64,000 nt of DNA from Anaerolineae bacterium (GTDB lineage: Bacteria > Chloroflexota > Anaerolineae > Aggregatilineales > Phototrophicaceae). Below, one piece after another: positions 58,768 to 64,000 of the stretch. Below the pieces are notes generated by a model. The model was not told where the DNA came from. It searched no databases and saw only the letters and a program-made list of their open reading frames with translations. Both the position numbers and the translations under genes were made by a program. Numbering within the stretch: the first letter of the stretch is position 1; each line of letters starts with the position of its first letter. The DNA is taken from the NCBI GenBank assembly GCA_019912965.1, contig JAIOHM010000153.1:1-64000 (forward strand), written 5' to 3'.

Positions 58768-59740
58768 CGATGAAATTTACCCCCACATAAATAAAGGCAA
58801 TCAGGATGCTGCCGCCCATGATCGCCGGGAAATCCTGGGAGGTTGAGGCGCGAAACATATAGCGACCAATCCCCGGCCAAGCGAAGATGGATTCGGTGAG
58901 TACTGCACCGGCGAGCAATGTGCTATAGGATAAGCCGATGATGGTGACAACCGGAATCATGGCATTTGCCAGCGCGTGTTTGCGGAGCATGGTTCGTTCG
59001 CGTAAGCCTTTGGATCGGGCGGTGCGAATGTAGTCCATACTCAGCACTTCCAGCATGGATGACCGGGTGATGCGCGCGATTACCCCGGAAACATAGCTGC
59101 CCAGTACCACACTCGGCAAAATGATATGTGAGAGGGCGTTACCCAGTGTGCTCCACTGCCCGGAAAGAATGCTATCGATGGTATAGAGTCCAGTTACGGT
59201 TGGTGGGTCGGTGAGGGCGACATCCAAACGCCCCGGCCCTGCTACCCAACGCAATTGTACATAAAAGATCGTTAGGCCGATGAGTGCCAGCAAAAATACT
59301 GGAATACTAACGCCGATCAAAGCGACAAACCGCACAATGTAGTCGATTAGCCGGTTGCGCCAGACCGCCGAGATTATCCCAAAGCTAATGCCGATCACTA
59401 CACCAAAGATAATGGCAAAAGTCGCCAGTTCGATGGTCGCGGGCAAAAACTGGCGGATGTCGTCCAGCACAGGCTTGCGAGTTTTGATAGATGTGCCCAT
59501 ATCGCCCTGAAGCAAATTACCCAGATAGGTCAGGTATTGTTCAACGGGCGGTTTATCCAAGCCCCAACGCCGCCGAAAAGCATCAATGATTTCCTGATTG
59601 TTCAGGGCGCTTTGGGGCAAGTTGGCATTGATGGGGTCAGCCGGGATAGCGTTGGCAATCAAAAACGCCACCAGCGTAATGCCTAGCAGGGTGGGGATAG
59701 CGAATAATAATCGGCGCAGAACGAACAGATGAAATGGCAT
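58721..59740 (-). CDS. Oligopeptide/dipeptide ABC transporter permease (DppB-type)
   Basis: A 339 aa permease of the DppB/OppB type: N-terminal helix FAIPTLLGITLVAFLIANAI, then FRRRWGLDKPPVEQYLTYLG, the GDMGTSIKTRKPV segment and the EAA loop YIRTARSKGLRERTMLRKHA. About six helices are visible. It pairs with the DppC-type permease. It lies 58 bases after the binding-protein gene. Confidence 0.94.
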   Translation of the reverse strand: MPFHLFVLRRLLFAIPTLLGITLVAFLIANAIPADPINANLPQSALNNQEIIDAFRRRWGLDKPPVEQYLTYLGNLLQGDMGTSIKTRKPVLDDIRQFLPATIELATFAIIFGVVIGISFGIISAVWRNRLIDYIVRFVALIGVSIPVFLLALIGLTIFYVQLRWVAGPGRLDVALTDPPTVTGLYTIDSILSGQWSTLGNALSHIILPSVVLGSYVSGVIARITRSSMLEVLSMDYIRTARSKGLRERTMLRKHALANAMIPVVTIIGLSYSTLLAGAVLTESIFAWPGIGRYMFRASTSQDFPAIMGGSILIAFIYVGVNFIVDILYYFLDPRIRLG

Positions 59741-59798
59741 AGTTAAGTCATTCAGGGTAGGGGAGCTTTGTCCACTCCCCTACAGGCTAAACTGATGC

Positions 59799-61376
59799 CT
59801 ATTCGCTGCGGCTCAACAGTGCCACATCCAGCAGCCATTGCGGATGCCAGATATAACCCTGAAGATTGGCGCGGAAAGCAGTTTGAATATCAGGTTGATT
59901 GAAGGGCGCAAAAACGCCGTTCTGCTGGGCGTAGGCCTGTAACTGGGCATACAGGTCAAGACGGGTTGCCTGATCGGATTCGACCTTGGCCTGTTCGATG
60001 AGCGCCAGAATTTCCGCAGGCGCATCTACCCATTTGGCACGCTCGACTGCAACTTTGCCACCGGGCAGGAAGGAGAGGAAATCCACTGCGTCGAGCTTGT
60101 CTGGCCCCCAGAACCAGTAGCCAAAGCCCTGCTGCCCATTGCGGTATTCTTCCAATGAAACCTGCAAGTCGCCGGGTTCGAGGGTGACAATGATGCCGAC
60201 TTCCGCCAGATCAGATTGAATCTTCTGGGCGTTGGTGTTCATGTCCACGCCCTGGAAGGAGAAGTTAGGGTACTTCAGTGTAATCTCGAAGCCATCTGGA
60301 TAGCCCGCTTCAGTCAGCAACTGCTTGGCCATATCCAGATCGCGCTTCAAGGCTTGATCTTCGCCCAATGCACCCAACAGACCGACGGCCAGATTCGACC
60401 CCGGAGCCACGCCGCCCCACAGGGTTTTGTAGCCTTCGTAATCCAGCGCGTAGCGGATTGCCAGTGCGACCTTCGGATCGGAAACCGGGCCACCAATTGC
60501 CGGATCGGCATTCATCAGCAGGAAGTGCGTAATATTGGCTGGGCCACGCGCGATAGCGATGTCCGCATTGCCTTCCAAGCCAACAATCTGGTCAGCCGTC
60601 AGATCGAGCGCCAGATCAATGTCGCCCGCTTCCAATGCCGATTTCTGGGTAGCAGGTTCAGGAATGTTGGTGATAATCACGCGGTCAAAATAGGGTTGTT
60701 CGGCCCAATAGGCGGGATTACGAACCAACACAGTTTCGACCTGTGCTTCCCAATTTTCCAGCACATATGGCCCTGAACCAGCGGAGGTGCTGTTCAGGAA
60801 AGCTTCGGCAGTATCGGCGGTTGCGGCGTCGGCTGCGTCTGTGCCACCATTTTCCTTAATCAGCACGGAGTCGGTGACGGCAAATACGGTGTTGGGGAGG
60901 GAAGAGAGGAAGGATGGATCAGCCGACTTCAACGTGAAAACGACGGTTTGCGCATCAGTCACGCTTACACTGTCAATATTGTCCGCGAGGAATGCGGGAC
61001 TACCGACGATATTCTTCAGACGATTGAAGGAAAACGCTACATCATCTGCTGTTACCGGGTTTCCGCTGGAGAAGGTGATGCCTGATTTCAGGGTGAAGGT
61101 GTAGCTCAGACCATCTTCAGAAACGACCCACGACTCCGCCAGCATGGGTTCAATCGCGCTGGCATCAGCATCCGGGAAGGTGACGAGGGTGCTGTAGGTA
61201 GCCCGCAAAATTACACCCGTTGTCTGGGTATAACCACGCGCCGGGTCAAGCGAGTCGGTGCTTTCGGCGTGGCCGATGACCAGCACTTTTTCATCCTGGG
61301 CGGTAACCGTAACCAGACCCAACGCGAGCGCCAACGCCAACAGCGTCAGCCGCATCATGATGCGACGAATAAGCAT
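59799..61376 (-). CDS. Peptide ABC transporter substrate-binding protein (DppA-type)
   Basis: A 525 aa periplasmic/extracellular solute-binding protein of family 5 from ATG 61376, with GGAAGGG upstream. The signal peptide is RIMMRLTLLALALALGLVTV ending near TAQ. The SBP_bac_5 core has LDPARGYTQTTGVILRATYS, PMLAESWVVSEDGLSYTFTL and DEVAFSFNRLKN-type segments. It lacks a lipobox cysteine. It captures peptides or a related solute for the two permeases downstream. Confidence 0.94.
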   Translation of the reverse strand: MLIRRIMMRLTLLALALALGLVTVTAQDEKVLVIGHAESTDSLDPARGYTQTTGVILRATYSTLVTFPDADASAIEPMLAESWVVSEDGLSYTFTLKSGITFSSGNPVTADDVAFSFNRLKNIVGSPAFLADNIDSVSVTDAQTVVFTLKSADPSFLSSLPNTVFAVTDSVLIKENGGTDAADAATADTAEAFLNSTSAGSGPYVLENWEAQVETVLVRNPAYWAEQPYFDRVIITNIPEPATQKSALEAGDIDLALDLTADQIVGLEGNADIAIARGPANITHFLLMNADPAIGGPVSDPKVALAIRYALDYEGYKTLWGGVAPGSNLAVGLLGALGEDQALKRDLDMAKQLLTEAGYPDGFEITLKYPNFSFQGVDMNTNAQKIQSDLAEVGIIVTLEPGDLQVSLEEYRNGQQGFGYWFWGPDKLDAVDFLSFLPGGKVAVERAKWVDAPAEILALIEQAKVESDQATRLDLYAQLQAYAQQNGVFAPFNQPDIQTAFRANLQGYIWHPQWLLDVALLSRSE

Positions 61377-61562
61377 ATGCAAATCCCTTCCTAATATTAA
61401 AGATGTTCGACAGTTATATGACCACAGGAGAATGCCTGTAACACATGGTAATTGTAGTCATAGAATGAGCCAGACGCAAAAAAATTGGTCTGATGTTTTG
61501 GGTGAGGGATGTGTGTTATAGTTTCGGCGATTATCCTCAATAGACCAATCAGGAACCGCAGC
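61377..61562. promoter_or_regulatory. Divergent promoter region of the transporter and peptidase genes
   Basis: About 190 bases between the minus-strand transporter and the plus-strand M24 gene. It must hold both promoters. A shared regulatory site would coordinate peptide uptake and cleavage; none was matched with certainty. Confidence 0.4.
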
Positions 61563-62708
61563 ATGAGCTATACCGAGCGTATTGCCCGTTTTCAGGCCAA
61601 TATTGATGGGCAAGTTGATCTGGCATTTTTTCCGCATTCAGCAGATTTGGACTATTTGACGGGTGTTCCACGTGATATCCCTAATTTTGGTGTGACTATT
61701 CACCCCGGCGCGTGGCTGGAAGGGGCATGGATGACGCCCAAGCATGAGCCGATTTTGCTGCTGCCACGTATGTCAGCGGAGTTCGGCGGATTGGGGCTGT
61801 TGAAGGGCATCCAAATTCGGGTGCTGGGTGATTGGGATGATCCAGATGCATTGGTGCGGGATATCGTTAAAGGCTTTAATCTGCCCGCAAAACCGCGTGT
61901 GGCGATCAGCGATTTGACTTCCGGCGAGACGATTGTGCATTTACAACGGGCGCTGCCGGATGCAATTTTCGTCTCGGCAACCAATATTTTACGGCAGCAG
62001 CGCGTGATTAAATCCGAAGAAGAAATCGCGGTGATGCGAAAGGCTGGGGTGATCACTGAGGCAGCGTTTGCTGACGTGGTGGCGCAGTTGAAAATCGGCA
62101 TGACGGAACTCGATCTGGTTTCGGAAGTGGATTACCAGATGCGGCGGCATGGCTCACTTGGGCCGTCTTTCACCACCTCACTTTACAATTCTGGCCCGAA
62201 TCATCCGTTGTTATTTGGTCAGCGTCTTGAGACATGGCCACGTGTGTTGACCGCACCCGTTTCGATTCTGTTCGATTTTGGGGCTGTTTATGAGGGATTT
62301 TGCTACGATTACGGACGTACGGTTTCGTTTGGTGAGCCGGATGCCGAATTCCAACGGGTTTACAATCTGGTGATGCAATCACAGGCTGCCGGGGTAGCGG
62401 CACTGAAAGCCGGGGAAGCCACGACTTCACAAGTGGATGCCGCTGCGCGTAAGGTGATTGCTGACGCGGGGTATGGCGAGATGTTCCGTCACCGTTTAGG
62501 TCATGGGATTGGGCGCGATGTGCATGAGCCGCCGTTCCTGACGACTGGTGATGAAACCCCGCTGAAAGAAGGAATGCTGTTCACAATTGAACCGAGCATT
62601 ACGCAGTTCAACACATTCTCGGCGCGGGTTGAGGATGTAGTAGTGGCACGACCGGGCGGCGGTGAAAAGCTGACCAACGGTTTCCAAAGTTTGATCGTTA
62701 TTGAATAG
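61563..62708 (+). CDS. M24 aminopeptidase (Xaa-Pro dipeptidase-like)
   Basis: A 381 aa protein from ATG 61563 ([15 protein letters not shown]) with AGGA upstream. The creatinase-type N-terminal domain precedes the pita-bread peptidase. Metal ligands: the two Asp in [19 protein letters not shown], His in [12 protein letters not shown], Glu in FTIEPS and Glu in ARVEDVV. It cleaves Pro-containing dipeptides. Its divergence from the peptide transporter suggests intracellular peptide use. Confidence 0.93.
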   Translation: MSYTERIARFQANIDGQVDLAFFPHSADLDYLTGVPRDIPNFGVTIHPGAWLEGAWMTPKHEPILLLPRMSAEFGGLGLLKGIQIRVLGDWDDPDALVRDIVKGFNLPAKPRVAISDLTSGETIVHLQRALPDAIFVSATNILRQQRVIKSEEEIAVMRKAGVITEAAFADVVAQLKIGMTELDLVSEVDYQMRRHGSLGPSFTTSLYNSGPNHPLLFGQRLETWPRVLTAPVSILFDFGAVYEGFCYDYGRTVSFGEPDAEFQRVYNLVMQSQAAGVAALKAGEATTSQVDAAARKVIADAGYGEMFRHRLGHGIGRDVHEPPFLTTGDETPLKEGMLFTIEPSITQFNTFSARVEDVVVARPGGGEKLTNGFQSLIVIE

Positions 62709-62718
62709 GAACGGAATT

Positions 62719-63111
62719 ATGGCGGAACGACAGAATATTCCTTCGGGGACAAAATGGGAATCGATTGTTGGGTATTCGCGGGCAGTTCGTGTTGGGAACA
62801 TCATCGCGGTTTCTGGCACGACGGCGACCGATGAACATGGCGAAATTGTTGGGTTGAATGACCCTTATGCCCAAACCGTTTATATCATCCACAAAATTGA
62901 ACGGGCGCTTAAGCAAGCCGGAGCAACGTTGAAAGATGTGGTTCGCACCCGTATCTATGTCACTAATGCCAACGATTGGGAGGCGGTGGGGCGGGCGCAC
63001 GGCGAATTTTTTATGGATGTCCGTCCGGCTAACACACTGGTTGAGGTCAGTGCCTTGATTGGGGATGGTTATTTAGTCGAGATGGAAGCCGACGCTGTTG
63101 TGCAATCATGA
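62719..63111 (+). CDS. RidA/YjgF-family protein
   Basis: A 130 aa RidA-type protein from ATG 62719. Conserved segments are [40 protein letters not shown] and the arginine-containing [16 protein letters not shown]. RidA proteins hydrolyse reactive enamine/imine intermediates. It lies 10 bases after the M24 gene and its stop overlaps the next ATG by the bases ATGA. Confidence 0.92.
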   Translation: MAERQNIPSGTKWESIVGYSRAVRVGNIIAVSGTTATDEHGEIVGLNDPYAQTVYIIHKIERALKQAGATLKDVVRTRIYVTNANDWEAVGRAHGEFFMDVRPANTLVEVSALIGDGYLVEMEADAVVQS

Positions 63112-64000
63112 AATTCAGCCTACGCCTGAATAACGATCATCCTGTAAAGGATTATGTGGCTTGGGCGCAGTTGGCCGAGTCGGTTGGCTTTGACCAATTC
63201 TGGGTGAGCGACGATCTCTTTTTCCGCAGCGCCCCGGTTATCTTAACGGCGGTGGCCTTGGCGACTCAGCGGATTGAAATCGGAACGTGTATTCTCAATC
63301 CGTACACGATTAACCCGGCGGAAATCGCTATGTTCGCGGCTACGCTGGATGAAGTTTCTGGCGGTCGGTTTAACCTCGGTTTGTCATCTGGCGCGGATGA
63401 TTTTCTGGGATGGTTAGGAATCACGGCGGAAAAACCGCGCACAGCAGTCATTGAAACGGTTCGCGTAGTCAATAGACTCCTTTCAGGCAAACGAGCGCCG
63501 CAGCAGGGACAATTCTTACAATGGACGGACGAGGCTTATCTGCGGTTTGAGCCACGTCGCCGCGTTCCGATTTACATTGGGGCAATGAGTCCGCGAATGC
63601 TGGAAGCTGTAGGCGAGGTAGCAGATGGTGGTCTGCCGCTGTTATTCCCGCCAGAGCATTATGAAAATGTGATGCCGTCTATCCAAGCAGGGGCGGCACG
63701 GGCCGGGCGAAATGTTGATGATCTGGATATCGCGGCTTGTATCTGGTGTTCAGTCTCGGACGATAAAGCTGCCGCAGAGGATGCCCTAAGAGAAAAAATC
63801 GCGTATTACGGTCATGCTATGAGTGCGATGATTTTGGCACAGCTTGGCCTGACTCATACGGATTTTGATGCCATTCAGCAGGCAGTGATGGTTGAAAACG
63901 ACCTCGAAAAAGCTAAAGCGTTGGTCAGGCCGCAGATGCTCCAGATTGGCATCGTAGGAACAACCCGCGATTTGATTGATCGGCTAGAAAAGCTGGCAGG
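63108..64000 (+). CDS. LLM-class flavin-dependent oxidoreductase (partial, runs off the end)
   Basis: An intact frame from ATG 63108 ([20 protein letters not shown]), overlapping the RidA stop by 4 bases, continues through 64000 without a stop (about 297 aa seen). It shows the luciferase-like TIM barrel: [60 protein letters not shown] and [20 protein letters not shown]. These enzymes use FMN or F420. Together with the M24 and RidA genes it suggests an amino-acid or peptide degradation operon. Confidence 0.9.
   Translation, partial: MKFSLRLNNDHPVKDYVAWAQLAESVGFDQFWVSDDLFFRSAPVILTAVALATQRIEIGTCILNPYTINPAEIAMFAATLDEVSGGRFNLGLSSGADDFLGWLGITAEKPRTAVIETVRVVNRLLSGKRAPQQGQFLQWTDEAYLRFEPRRRVPIYIGAMSPRMLEAVGEVADGGLPLLFPPEHYENVMPSIQAGAARAGRNVDDLDIAACIWCSVSDDKAAAEDALREKIAYYGHAMSAMILAQLGLTHTDFDAIQQAVMVENDLEKAKALVRPQMLQIGIVGTTRDLIDRLEKLA

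Noticed and set aside
1-64000. CRISPR array
   Set aside because: No evenly spaced repeats with unique spacers were found; the only regular repeats are the three 23-bp iterons without spacers.

Overview
The window looks like a bacterial chromosome segment, probably from a Chloroflexota (Anaerolineae-like) organism. That assignment is an inference from gene style: exported proteins without lipoboxes, a CoxG-like SRPBCC protein, a B12/radical-SAM protein, and an LLM flavin oxidoreductase beside an oligopeptide transporter. No rRNA is present to confirm it.

Layout. Positions 1-4150 carry ordinary chromosomal genes: a secreted protein, an aldo/keto reductase, a VOC-fold protein and a GNAT. Positions 57726-64000 are also chromosomal: tRNA-Asp(GTC), a dpp/opp-type peptide ABC transporter, an M24 peptidase, a RidA protein and a partial LLM oxidoreductase. 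Between them, about 4.3-57.7 kb looks like one large integrated element plus cargo. A large serine recombinase (56077-57780) ends inside tRNA-Asp. A 25-base imperfect copy of the tRNA-Asp 3' end (22/25 identical) lies at 4293-4317 in the same orientation, within a degenerate tRNA-like sequence.

Element contents, left to right. (1) An SpdB-like membrane protein. (2) An eight-gene minus-strand operon (14546 to 6034): type I restriction-modification genes hsdR, hsdM and hsdS interleaved with two TIR proteins and ending in a stand-alone Mrr-type N-terminal domain. (3) A pentapeptide-repeat protein with a TIR-like C-terminus. (4) Three copies of an apparently unannotated mini-operon, each a 65-70 aa two-helix membrane protein followed by a 25-31 aa one-helix miniprotein (17889-18185, 22427-22735, 24585-24866). 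They sit among duplicated 3' fragments of a 410 aa membrane gene, a PepSY/two-component locus and decayed CBS, Crp and cytochrome c fragments. (5) A metabolic trio: radical SAM, saccharopine dehydrogenase-like and MBL-fold. (6) Secreted and Cys-rich proteins and three orphan response regulators. (7) A sigma-like protein, a lipase cassette, an aminotransferase flanked by IS5-family DNA, and a RelE-type toxin cut by that IS. (8) A replication/maintenance module: TOTE-type primase with CHC2 zinc finger, ExeA-like ATPase, a small DNA-binding candidate and an HTH initiator-like protein. Three 23-bp palindromic iterons, a DnaA box and AT-rich DNA follow. (9) A 2.2 kb stretch rich in secondary structure that hides two small genes with strong Shine-Dalgarno sequences. 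(10) RadC, Replic_Relax, a VirD4/TraG-like ATPase, PH-like proteins, an HTH-TPR regulator and the recombinase.

Taken together, the region reads as a plasmid-like element that can integrate (serine recombinase), has its own origin-like sequence, and carries defence genes (RM plus TIR). It lacks an obvious mating-pair apparatus or canonical relaxase. The strongest candidates for undescribed biology are the TIR-interleaved RM operon, the repeated two-helix/one-helix mini-operons, the iteron origin and the branched RNA/DNA structure at 47235-47417.
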